Source of the DNA: a virus
IMG/VR virus record: IMGVR_UViG_3300000212_000001
Span: 1-47,503 of that record
Strand: one strand, 5' to 3'
DNA length: 47,503 bases
In this document: positions 1 through 7,014 of the stretch, piece by piece
Layout of the letters: each line of letters begins with the position of its first letter
Numbering within the stretch: position 1 is the first letter of the stretch
Program-made: the position numbers and the translations under genes
The notes under the pieces: model-generated
The model's input: only the letters and a program-made list of their open reading frames with translations
Databases searched by the model: none
What the model was told of the DNA's origin: nothing

Positions 1-816
1 GAAGATACAGAAGAAGTAGTAGAAGATATTTCTGTTAAACTGACAGCTGAAGATATAGACACTTCTGAAGATACTGATGCTCTTTTATCTGGACATGACT
101 TTTCTGATGAATACAAAGAGAAGGTAAAAGGTATATATGAAACTGCTGTTTTAACAAAAATTAATGAACATATTGAACTTATTGAATCAAAATATAAAGA
201 AAAATATGATTCTGAATTATCAACTGTTACTGAAAATATGCATATCGAATTAATAGAAGATATGAATAAGTATTTAACATATGCAGTAGAAGAATGGGTT
301 ACTGAAAATAAAATAGCAATAGAAAGTGGAATTAAATCATCTATTCTAGAAAATTTTATATCAGGACTTAAAGATGTGTTTGAAACAAACTACATTGATA
401 TTCCTACAGAAAAATTAGATATATATGAAGAATCTAAAGAAAATGAAAAACGTTTAGAATCTGAATTAAATATTCAAATTGAGAAAAATATTAAATTAAC
501 AGAACAAATAATGGTATCTCAACGTGATGCTATTATAAATAAATTAACTGAAGGGTTGACATTAACTCAAACTGAAAAGGTTAAGAAATTAAGTGAGAAT
601 TTAGAATTTTCATCAGTAGAAAAATTCAATGATAAAATAAATATTATTATTGAAAGTTATTTTTCTAAAGAAGATACTCTTACTGAAAGTAATATATTGG
701 AAGAAACTGCATTAGACACTGCTATTGAAGATTCTCCTATTGTGAAAGAACTTAATGAATCACAAGAAAATAGCGTGATGACGCATTATACAAGCACATT
801 GTCAAGATGTAAATAG
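1..816 (+). CDS. 22: Prohead core scaffolding protein gp22 (5' partial)
   Basis: The reading frame is open from base 1 to the stop at 814-816, so the start lies upstream of the window; 271 codons are visible. An internal ATG at 238 is not the true start. The protein is very acidic, Glu/Lys-rich and predicted helical. Its central segment around YAVEEWVTENKIAIESGIK, followed by a GLKDVFETNYI-like stretch, is the hallmark of T4-family gp22, the main scaffold of the prohead core that the gp21 protease degrades during head maturation. Its place immediately upstream of gp23 is the standard T4 order. The composition also allows some other coiled-coil scaffold, but motif plus position make gp22 the clear choice. 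Confidence 0.88.
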   Translation, partial: EDTEEVVEDISVKLTAEDIDTSEDTDALLSGHDFSDEYKEKVKGIYETAVLTKINEHIELIESKYKEKYDSELSTVTENMHIELIEDMNKYLTYAVEEWVTENKIAIESGIKSSILENFISGLKDVFETNYIDIPTEKLDIYEESKENEKRLESELNIQIEKNIKLTEQIMVSQRDAIINKLTEGLTLTQTEKVKKLSENLEFSSVEKFNDKINIIIESYFSKEDTLTESNILEETALDTAIEDSPIVKELNESQENSVMTHYTSTLSRCK

Positions 817-823
817 TAATAAT

Positions 824-831
824 TATAAATA
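824..831 (+). promoter_or_regulatory. T4-type late promoter (TATAAATA) upstream of gp23
   Basis: An exact TATAAATA octamer lies in the gap between gp22 and gp23, about 50 bases before the gp23 start. This is the -10-like element read by the phage late sigma gp55 with the gp45 clamp, and both proteins are encoded in this window. No -35 is needed. The same octamer occurs before two other late-type genes here (2471 and 25877). Confidence 0.85.
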
Positions 832-882
832 TATAAAGTATTACAATAATTTAATAAAATAAAAAATAAAAAGGAGAATAGG

Positions 883-2370
883 ATGTACACTAAAATGCAT
901 TTATCTGAAGAATTACAAAACAAATGGAAACCTGTTTTAGATCATGAAAACATTTCACCAATTTCTGACCCATACAAAAAAGCTGTATGTGCGATTTTAT
1001 TGGAAAACCAAGAAAAAGCTGTTAAAGAAGAACAATTATTAATGTCGGAAGGTACTAACGTAGTTGGCGGTGGTATGAGTCCAACAGTTCCTGGTGAAGG
1101 TGAGTTCAAAGGTATGGATCCAGTACTTATCGCACTAGTTAGACGTACTATGCCTAATTTAATGGCATATGATGTCTTAGGTGTTCAACCAATGTCTGGT
1201 CCAACTGGATTAATCTTTGCAATGCGTTCACGTTATGTTAATCGTACTGATAGTACAAGACCTGAAACTTTCTTTGACGAAGTAGATAGCTCATTTTCTG
1301 GTAGAAATGAAGCTGCAGTTGCACATGCTTCTACTGATCCTTTCGCTGGTAATGTGAAGTATACTATAGTTGCTGCTGATATTGCAAGTGGTGGTGCTTA
1401 TGAAGGTTCGGGTTACGTAGTAGATCAAGTCATCTTAGATGATGTAGTACACTCACATACAACTGGTAAAGGTGGAGTTGTATCGGATCTTGAAACACTT
1501 GGTGAACGTAATTCAGAAGGTCAGTTTGCTGGTGCATCTTCAAATAAGATGGGTACTGGTGGTGATTTCAACGAGATGGCATTCTCAATTGAACGTGTTA
1601 CTGTTACCGCAGAAAGTCGTGCATTGAAAGCCGAGTATACTACTGAATTGGCACAAGATTTAAAAGCTGTTCATGGTTTAGACGCAGAGGCTGAGTTATC
1701 TAACATCTTATCAACAGAAATTGTTGCAGAGATAAACAGAGAAGTTATTCGTACTGTATATGGTGTTGCTAGATTGGGTGCCACAAGTGGTACAACTACT
1801 AAAGGTATTTTTGATCTAAGTAGTGATGCTGATGGTCGTTGGTCTGTTGAGAAATTTAAAGGTTTGTTATTTCAAATTGAAAGAGAATCAAATATGATTG
1901 CTCGTTTAACTCGTCGTGGTAAAGCTAACATGATGATTTGTTCATCAGATGTTGCATCTGCATTATCATTGGCTGGTGTTTTAGACTTTAACCCTGCATT
2001 AATGGGTAATAAACAATTAGATCCAGATGATACTGGTTCTACTTTTGTTGGTGTATTAAATGGTAAACTCCGTGTATACATTGATCCATATTTTGATGCT
2101 GCTGGTGCCTATGAAATGGTATGTTTAGGTTATAAAGGTACTTCACCATATGATGCTGGTATTTTCTATTGCCCTTACGTTCCACTACAAATGGTTCGTG
2201 CAATTGGTCATGAAACTTTCCAACCTAAAATTGGTTTTAAAACTCGTTATGGTTTGGCTTCTAACCCATTTGCAACTGGTAGAGAAAGTACAACTCATAG
2301 TGGTTTAGATGCTCGTCAAAACGTGTATTATCGTTTATTTAGAGTTGATAACTTAATGACATTATCTTAA
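883..2370 (+). CDS. 23: Major capsid protein gp23
   Basis: This 495-residue protein is close to the length of T4-family gp23, which forms the hexameric shell of the head. Recognisable stretches include the N-terminus SEELQNKWKPVLDHE, the block VRRTMPNLMAYDVLGVQPM with SGPTGLIFAMRSRY near residues 88-118, and the C-terminal GFKTRYGLASNPF. A strong AAGGAG site 6 bases upstream fixes the start at 883. The first ~65 residues match the scaffold-contacting propeptide that gp21 removes in T4. The acidic stretch around PGEGE (residues 68-72) is a possible cleavage site, but I cannot place it exactly. A late promoter lies upstream and a strong terminator downstream, so it can be made as a single-gene transcript. 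Codon choice looks more optimised than in neighbours, as expected for an abundant protein. Confidence 0.97.
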   Translation: MYTKMHLSEELQNKWKPVLDHENISPISDPYKKAVCAILLENQEKAVKEEQLLMSEGTNVVGGGMSPTVPGEGEFKGMDPVLIALVRRTMPNLMAYDVLGVQPMSGPTGLIFAMRSRYVNRTDSTRPETFFDEVDSSFSGRNEAAVAHASTDPFAGNVKYTIVAADIASGGAYEGSGYVVDQVILDDVVHSHTTGKGGVVSDLETLGERNSEGQFAGASSNKMGTGGDFNEMAFSIERVTVTAESRALKAEYTTELAQDLKAVHGLDAEAELSNILSTEIVAEINREVIRTVYGVARLGATSGTTTKGIFDLSSDADGRWSVEKFKGLLFQIERESNMIARLTRRGKANMMICSSDVASALSLAGVLDFNPALMGNKQLDPDDTGSTFVGVLNGKLRVYIDPYFDAAGAYEMVCLGYKGTSPYDAGIFYCPYVPLQMVRAIGHETFQPKIGFKTRYGLASNPFATGRESTTHSGLDARQNVYYRLFRVDNLMTLS

Positions 2371-2426
2371 GTTTTAAACAATCTTAATGAAATTATAATA
2401 ATAATAATCATTAAGAAAAAAACATT

Positions 2427-2455
2427 AAAAGGTTACTTCGGTAACCTTTTTTTTT
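2427..2455 (+). terminator. Rho-independent terminator after gp23 (UUCG loop)
   Basis: A perfect stem AAAAGGTTAC / GTAACCTTTT closed by a TTCG tetraloop (2437-2440) runs straight into a T-tract ending at 2455. The extra-stable UUCG loop and T-run are typical of strong intrinsic terminators. It sits between gp23 and the next late promoter, isolating capsid transcription from the tail/recombination genes. Confidence 0.93.
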
Positions 2456-2470
2456 GATTTAAATTTATGT

Positions 2471-2478
2471 TATAAATA
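2471..2478 (+). promoter_or_regulatory. T4-type late promoter (TATAAATA) upstream of the tail gene
   Basis: An exact TATAAATA lies just after the gp23 terminator and 17 bases before the ATG of the tail-tube-like gene at 2495. The -10 to start distance leaves only a short leader. It fits independent late expression of the tail protein. Confidence 0.82.
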
Positions 2479-2494
2479 TAATATACAGTTAATT

Positions 2495-3028
2495 ATGGTG
2501 GCAGTTATGCAATTAGTAGGTACTTCAAATTTAAATTATTTTAATAATCAATCCTTTCAATTAAATGTTCCAGTATGTCCGTTATTAAGTGGATTTGTAC
2601 AAATGGTCAATATACCATCAATATCAATTGGTGAAGTATCAGTTGAAACTCCATTAGTGCAAGTAAAACATCCTGGTGATAAATTGACATATGGCACATT
2701 AACTGTTACTTTTTTAATTAATGAAGATTTAAGTAATTGGTTTCAAGTGTACGAATGGATGTCAGCTTTAGGATTCCCTGAACGACATGAACAATATGTA
2801 GAATTTATGGAGAGAAAGAAATCACTTGATGGATATGATACTCCAACAACAACAGGAAAACTAATATTATATAATAACAATAATATACAAATAAAAATGC
2901 TGTCTTTTTATGATTTGTTTCCTGTTAGTTTAATAGAAATTCCTTTAACAACTACTGATACAGTTACTAATCATCCGGCAGGTATAGTAGATTTTCAATT
3001 TACATATTTAACAGTTCAAGATATATGA
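2495..3028 (+). CDS. Tail-tube-fold protein, probably gp3 (tail terminator) or gp19-like
   Basis: A 177-residue protein with the pattern of the T4 gp19/gp3 tail-tube family. An N-terminal NQSFQLNVP-type strand is followed by the VPCPL..F.Q..NIPSISIG region, PGDKLTYGTLTVTFLINEDLSNW (residues ~60-84) and WMSALGFPERHEQY (~88-101). Marine T4-like phages carry a gene of this size directly after gp23, usually annotated gp3, the protein that caps the head-proximal end of the tail tube. I cannot separate gp3 from another gp19-fold tube or baseplate protein from sequence alone. It follows a late promoter, has no strong Shine-Dalgarno, and overlaps uvsY by 4 bases (ATGA). Confidence 0.7.
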   Translation: MVAVMQLVGTSNLNYFNNQSFQLNVPVCPLLSGFVQMVNIPSISIGEVSVETPLVQVKHPGDKLTYGTLTVTFLINEDLSNWFQVYEWMSALGFPERHEQYVEFMERKKSLDGYDTPTTTGKLILYNNNNIQIKMLSFYDLFPVSLIEIPLTTTDTVTNHPAGIVDFQFTYLTVQDI

Positions 3029-3471
3029 CATCTTTAAATGAATTGGTACAAGAAGCTAAAAAGGATTTAGAAATTAATGAACTTGATGTTGATAATACGA
3101 TTGTATCAACACAATTAATGATAGGAAAATGGTTAGAATATCAACAAAAATACAAAGATATATTAATATTTGAAAGTATAGAATATAGAAGAATGTGTGG
3201 ATTGCGTACTTTATATTATTATGGGAAATTATCAGACAAAGAGTTAAATAAATTGGGTTGGGAACACCATGGGTTTTTAATCAAAAGTAAAACCGAATTG
3301 GCACCTTTTGTAGATAGTGACGAAATCTTAGTCCCTCTTAAACTCAAATTTGAGAAACTCAACCAAACTTTAGAATTTATCGATAAAACCTTAGATCAAA
3401 TCAACGCAAAATCATGGGCAATCAAAAATTATATAGATTGGAAAAAGTTTGAATCAGGTATTGGATATTAA
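3025..3471 (+). CDS. uvsY: Recombination mediator UvsY
   Basis: A 148-residue protein whose ends match T4 UvsY: an N-terminal LNELVQEAKKDLEI.ELDVD region, central YR..CGLRTLYYYGKL, and C-terminal AKSWAIKNYIDWKKFESG, equivalent to the T4 RGFAIKHIQDMRAFEAG ending. UvsY loads the UvsX recombinase onto ssDNA coated with the phage SSB. It is translationally coupled to the tail gene (ATGA overlap) and followed by uvsW in an overlapping frame. From about 3290 to 3430 the codons shift (many ATC, ACC, CTC) compared with the ATA/TTA-rich flanks, which may mark a recombined segment. Confidence 0.88.
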   Translation: MTSLNELVQEAKKDLEINELDVDNTIVSTQLMIGKWLEYQQKYKDILIFESIEYRRMCGLRTLYYYGKLSDKELNKLGWEHHGFLIKSKTELAPFVDSDEILVPLKLKFEKLNQTLEFIDKTLDQINAKSWAIKNYIDWKKFESGIGY

Positions 3472-4963
3472 TAATTCTATAACGTTATATAAGCTTGATG
3501 AATCTTATTTACAAATAGATTCAACCGAAATGTTCATATTAAAGGAACTTGTTGATTATTTTACATTTAAAGTTCCTGGTGCTGAATTTATGCCAACTTA
3601 TAAAAGTAAAGTATGGGATGGTAATATTCGATTATTTAATCCAGTAAATAGGAAGATATATACTGGACTTAAAAATAGTATTATCGAGTTTTGTAAAATT
3701 AATAATTATGAAATAAATTATGATGAATCATGTGGTAATTTTAATAAATTAGAATTCAAAGAAAAAGATTTAAATGATTTTCTAACATACATTAAACCAA
3801 TGTCTGGTGGGGTACCTCTCACATATAGAGATTATCAAATTGAATCAATTCATCATGCAGTTAATAATGAACGATTAGTATTAGTATCACCAACTGCATC
3901 TGGCAAATCCTTAATAATATATTCGTTAGTGCGATTTTATTTAATGCATCCTGAATTAGATAATAAAAGTATATTAATAATAGTACCAACAACATCTTTA
4001 GTATCTCAAATGTTTAGTGATTTTAAAGATTATGGTTTTAATGTTGATGAAATGTGTCATACCATATATCAAGGACAATCAAAAGAATCCGATAAAAGAG
4101 TAATTATTTCTACATGGCAATCTATATATAAGATGAATATATCTTATTATGATAAATTTGGAATGGTTATAGGCGATGAATGTCATTTATTTAAAGCCAA
4201 TTCGTTATCTAAAATAATGAATAATTTAGTTAATTGTAAATATAGATTTGGGATGACAGGGACATTAGATGGGACACATACTCATAAATTAGTATTAACT
4301 GGATTATTTGGAGATGTGAAAAGAATAACTACTACTAAAAAATTAATAGATAATAAAGTATTATCTGATTTTAAAATACAATGTGTTGTATTAAAATATA
4401 AAGAATCTCTATGTAAAGAAGTAAGAAAATTAAAATATCATGAAGAAATACAATGGATTATATCTAATAAAAGAAGAAATAATATAATAAGTAATTTAAC
4501 TAAATCTTTAATTGGTAATACTTTAATATTGTATAATTTTGTAGAGGCTCATGGAATCCCCTTATATGAATTATTAAGTGATAAAATAAAAGATAAAGAA
4601 ATATATTTTATATCAGGTAGAATATCAGCTGATGAAAGAGAAGAAATAAGACATAGAGCAGAATTAATAAATAATATTGTTATTATAGCTTCATATGGAA
4701 CATATTCTACTGGTATAAATATAAAGAACTTAGATAATATTATTTTTGCATCACCTACAAAAAGTCGTATACGAAGTTTACAATCAATAGGCAGAGCTTT
4801 ACGTAAAAGTAATAATAATAAAATAGCAGTACTTTATGATATTGTAGATGATCTACGATATAAAAAATATGTTAATTTTGTATGCAGACACTTTTATAAA
4901 AGGTTAGATATATATAATGAAGAACAATTTAAATTTAAGATTAATAATATTGATATAAAATAA
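3449..4963 (+). CDS. uvsW: ATP-dependent recombination helicase UvsW
   Basis: A superfamily-2 helicase of 504 residues (T4 UvsW is about the same), which branch-migrates and unwinds recombination and R-loop intermediates. It shows an N-terminal domain with VWDGNIRLFNP (~55), Walker A SPTASGKS (~147-154), a DExH-type box GDECH (~241-245), MTGT (~268) and motif VI QSIGRALRKS (~447). No ATG is available at the 5' end. The longest frame starts at TTG 3449; a second TTG at 3461 gives MDINNS, which matches the T4 UvsW start (MDI) and shortens the overlap with uvsY from 23 to 11 bases. That second start may be the real one. Confidence 0.92.
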   Translation: MNQVLDINNSITLYKLDESYLQIDSTEMFILKELVDYFTFKVPGAEFMPTYKSKVWDGNIRLFNPVNRKIYTGLKNSIIEFCKINNYEINYDESCGNFNKLEFKEKDLNDFLTYIKPMSGGVPLTYRDYQIESIHHAVNNERLVLVSPTASGKSLIIYSLVRFYLMHPELDNKSILIIVPTTSLVSQMFSDFKDYGFNVDEMCHTIYQGQSKESDKRVIISTWQSIYKMNISYYDKFGMVIGDECHLFKANSLSKIMNNLVNCKYRFGMTGTLDGTHTHKLVLTGLFGDVKRITTTKKLIDNKVLSDFKIQCVVLKYKESLCKEVRKLKYHEEIQWIISNKRRNNIISNLTKSLIGNTLILYNFVEAHGIPLYELLSDKIKDKEIYFISGRISADEREEIRHRAELINNIVIIASYGTYSTGINIKNLDNIIFASPTKSRIRSLQSIGRALRKSNNNKIAVLYDIVDDLRYKKYVNFVCRHFYKRLDIYNEEQFKFKINNIDIK

Positions 4964-5271
4964 TGTCATATCATATTATACAATTAATGACATCAGAATT
5001 TATTATAGGAAAATTATCTATAGATGATGATAAAATGGGGGTATCTTTAGAAGATATTGTTAAATTATCATTTGATGGAGAAGATCTCTTTTTAAGTGAA
5101 TTTAATATTTTCACTAATGATAAAATCACATATATATCATATGATAAAATTCTTACAATAAATAAACCAACAACCGACGTATTAACTCATTATTCAGAAT
5201 ATTTAGCACAACTATATACTGAGTTACATCATTCAACTCCACATCAAAAAGATAAAAGATTACTTAATTAA
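4963..5271 (+). CDS. Small Sm-like-fold candidate protein (relative of the 11967 gene)
   Basis: A 102-residue protein coupled to uvsW by a TAATG overlap. I do not recognise a named gene. Its order of elements (HIIQLMTSEFIIGKL, then FLSEFNIFTND, a YDKILTI strand and a C-terminal YSEYLAQLYTEL helix) parallels the protein at 11967 (VIRFISGEELMGEIV, LSPYMPYTN, FVAFIVDP, LNEYNKIFG). That second protein belongs to a small beta-barrel (LSm/Hfq-like) family common in marine T4-like phages. The parallel is by eye and moderate. If correct, it may bind RNA. It is the last gene before the 5.3 kb promoter region. Confidence 0.6.
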   Translation: MSYHIIQLMTSEFIIGKLSIDDDKMGVSLEDIVKLSFDGEDLFLSEFNIFTNDKITYISYDKILTINKPTTDVLTHYSEYLAQLYTELHHSTPHQKDKRLLN

Positions 5272-5295
5272 GTAATATCAACCCACCACAGATAT

Positions 5296-5324
5296 ATGAT
5301 AACACAAAAAGTAGTAATTGTCAA
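5296..5324 (-). promoter_or_regulatory. Minus-strand sigma70-like promoter (antisense to uvsW operon)
   Basis: Read on the minus strand, TTGACA (complement of 5319-5324) is followed by a 17-base spacer and TATCAT (complement of 5296-5301). It is the mirror image of the plus-strand promoter at 5339 and would fire leftward into the 4963 gene and uvsW. No convincing minus-strand gene lies there, so any transcript would be antisense. It may simply be a by-product of the palindrome. Confidence 0.45.
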
Positions 5325-5363
5325 GTCGATTCCTAAACTTGACAATGATGAGTCTTTTGTGTT
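5301..5363. repeat. Nested inverted repeats overlapping divergent promoters
   Basis: Inner arms ATTGTCAAG (5317-5325) and CTTGACAAT (5338-5346) are perfect inverted copies around a 12-base loop. Outer arms AACACAAAAAG (5301-5311) and CTTTTGTGTT (5354-5363) pair with one extra A. The arms contain both -35 boxes and run into both -10 boxes, so the element is either an operator for a dimeric regulator or a symmetric divergent promoter. There is no T-tract, so it is not a classic terminator. Confidence 0.7.
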
Positions 5364-5368
5364 ACAAT
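5339..5368 (+). promoter_or_regulatory. Sigma70-like early promoter before gp55
   Basis: TTGACA (5339-5344), an 18-base spacer and TACAAT (5363-5368) lie about 30 bases upstream of the gp55 start at 5400, which has its own AAAGGAG. A host-type promoter is expected for an early or middle gene such as the late sigma factor. It sits in a 128-base gap, long for this genome, and within an inverted repeat. Confidence 0.75.
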
Positions 5369-5399
5369 AGTATCTGTAACTGTAAATAAAGGAGTATTT

Positions 5400-5987
5400 A
5401 TGAAAAAGAAAGGTGAACATTATGTAGATAATATACGACTTTATGATGAGATGGTGGAATATAATAAACATGTAACATCTTATAAGAATGGTGAAATAAT
5501 TGATAAACCAATAGTTAGTGATTATATTTGTGAATCTATTATGAAGATTTCTGATAGGTTATCTTATAGGCCTAATTTTATAAATTATACATACAGAGAT
5601 GAGATGGTAAGTGACGGGGTTGAAAATTGTTTATTATATATTAATAATTTTGATCCATCCAAATCAAAGAATCCATTTTCATATTTCACTCAAATAATAT
5701 ATTTTGCTTTTATCCGTAGGATTCAGAAAGAAAAGAAACAGTTATATGTGAAATATAAGTCTATATATAATTCAAATGTATTTGATAATGATGATATGCG
5801 TGATGCTGATATTAATAGTATTAAAGATTCTTATTTAGGATTTGTGATGGAAAATAGAGAAAATATTGATATATTTTTAGATGATTTTGAGCGATTACAG
5901 GATGAAAAAAGAGCATTGAGAGTTAAAAATAAAGTGAGTAATTCTATACAAGAGGAAATAGTTGATGAAAATCGCATTGATAACTGA
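5400..5987 (+). CDS. 55: Late-transcription sigma factor gp55
   Basis: A 195-residue minimal sigma factor of the T4 gp55 family. It directs host RNA polymerase to TATAAATA late promoters with the gp45 clamp as coactivator. The region-2-like core is visible: YRDEMVSDGVENCLLYINNFDPSKSKNPFSYFTQIIYFAFIRRIQKEKKQ spans roughly residues 63-115 and carries the usual sigma region 2 helices. The start at 5400 follows AAAGGAG at good spacing. The gene overlaps gp47 by 23 bases. Three TATAAATA sites in this window are its probable targets. Confidence 0.93.
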   Translation: MKKKGEHYVDNIRLYDEMVEYNKHVTSYKNGEIIDKPIVSDYICESIMKISDRLSYRPNFINYTYRDEMVSDGVENCLLYINNFDPSKSKNPFSYFTQIIYFAFIRRIQKEKKQLYVKYKSIYNSNVFDNDDMRDADINSIKDSYLGFVMENRENIDIFLDDFERLQDEKRALRVKNKVSNSIQEEIVDENRIDN

Positions 5988-7014
5988 TACACACTGGGGT
6001 GCAAGAAATGATTCGTTAATATTTTATGATTATATGATGAAATTTTATGATAATATATTTTTTAAAGAATTGGAGTCACGTGATATTAAGACAATAATTC
6101 ATTTAGGTGATGTGGTTGATCGTAGAAAATTTATAAATTTTAATATATTACATAATTTTAAAAACAACTTTCTTAAGAGATTGATGGATATGGAAATAGA
6201 TACCCATATTATTATAGGTAATCATGATACATATTTTAAGAATTCTAATAAAGTGAATGCTATGGAGTCTTTGATTGATGTGGATAATCCGTTATCACCA
6301 AAGATATATTCGTCCATTGATACTGTTAATTTTGATGGTTTGGATATTTGTTTATGTCCGTGGATTAATGATGACAATTATGATGAGTCTATATCGCATT
6401 TAAATGATACTAATTCTACCGTAGTATTCGGTCATTTAGAAATATCTGGGTTTTTAATGAACAGTGGTATTCGTTGTTTGGAAGGTATTAAAAAATCAAT
6501 ATTTAGTAGATTTGAGAAAGTATATTCTGGTCATTTTCATCATAAGTCAACCGAGGATAATATAACATATTTGGGCAATCCATATGAATTAACTTGGTCT
6601 GATTATAAAGATGACCGTGGATTTCATATATTTGATACTGATACATTGGAATTGGAATTTATTAAGAATACATATACTATATTTGAGAAGATATTTTATG
6701 ATGAAGATACTGTAGATGATTTTGATTTTTCTTATTATAATGGTAAGTTTATTAAGATAATTGTTAATAAAAAGACTGATGTATATAAATTTGATTTATT
6801 TGTTGACACGTTGTATAAGAATGATGTGATTGATATTAATATTATTGATGAAACTATGATAGATGGTGTCGGTATTGATGATAAAGTGTCTATTGATGAT
6901 GATACTATGTCATTGGTATATACATATATAGATGGAACTACTGTTGATGTAGATAAGGATAAATTGAAGAATATTATTAATGATGTGTATATGGATGTGT
7001 TAAGGGAAATATGA
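5965..7014 (+). CDS. 47: Recombination nuclease subunit gp47 (Mre11/SbcD-like)
   Basis: A calcineurin-type metallophosphoesterase and partner of gp46 in the Mre11-Rad50-like end-processing complex. The metal-binding motifs appear in order: DTHWG (~8-12), LGDVVDRR (~48-55), GNHDTY (~84-89), GHLEIS and GHFHHK. It is about 349 residues, near the T4 length. I chose the ATG at 5965 (MKIALITDTHW) over the TTG one codon earlier because it places the first motif as in the family and sits behind AGAGGA. It overlaps gp55 by 23 bases and gp46 by 4 bases (ATGA), indicating a translationally coupled operon. Confidence 0.94.
   Translation: MKIALITDTHWGARNDSLIFYDYMMKFYDNIFFKELESRDIKTIIHLGDVVDRRKFINFNILHNFKNNFLKRLMDMEIDTHIIIGNHDTYFKNSNKVNAMESLIDVDNPLSPKIYSSIDTVNFDGLDICLCPWINDDNYDESISHLNDTNSTVVFGHLEISGFLMNSGIRCLEGIKKSIFSRFEKVYSGHFHHKSTEDNITYLGNPYELTWSDYKDDRGFHIFDTDTLELEFIKNTYTIFEKIFYDEDTVDDFDFSYYNGKFIKIIVNKKTDVYKFDLFVDTLYKNDVIDINIIDETMIDGVGIDDKVSIDDDTMSLVYTYIDGTTVDVDKDKLKNIINDVYMDVLREI

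Noticed and set aside
1872-2081. Minus-strand frames across gp23 and many other genes
   Set aside because: All minus-strand frames checked are antisense to well-supported genes, lack ribosome sites and show no motifs.
2495-3028. Firm call of gp19 tail tube
   Set aside because: The fold is shared by gp3, gp19 and other tube or baseplate proteins; order after gp23 favours gp3, so I left the symbol empty.
5268-5471. Minus-strand 67-codon frame at the gp55 promoter
   Set aside because: It is antisense to the end of the 4963 gene, the promoter region and the start of gp55, has no ribosome site, and its low-complexity Tyr/Ile composition looks like a shadow. I kept the leftward promoter as a possible antisense source, not the gene.
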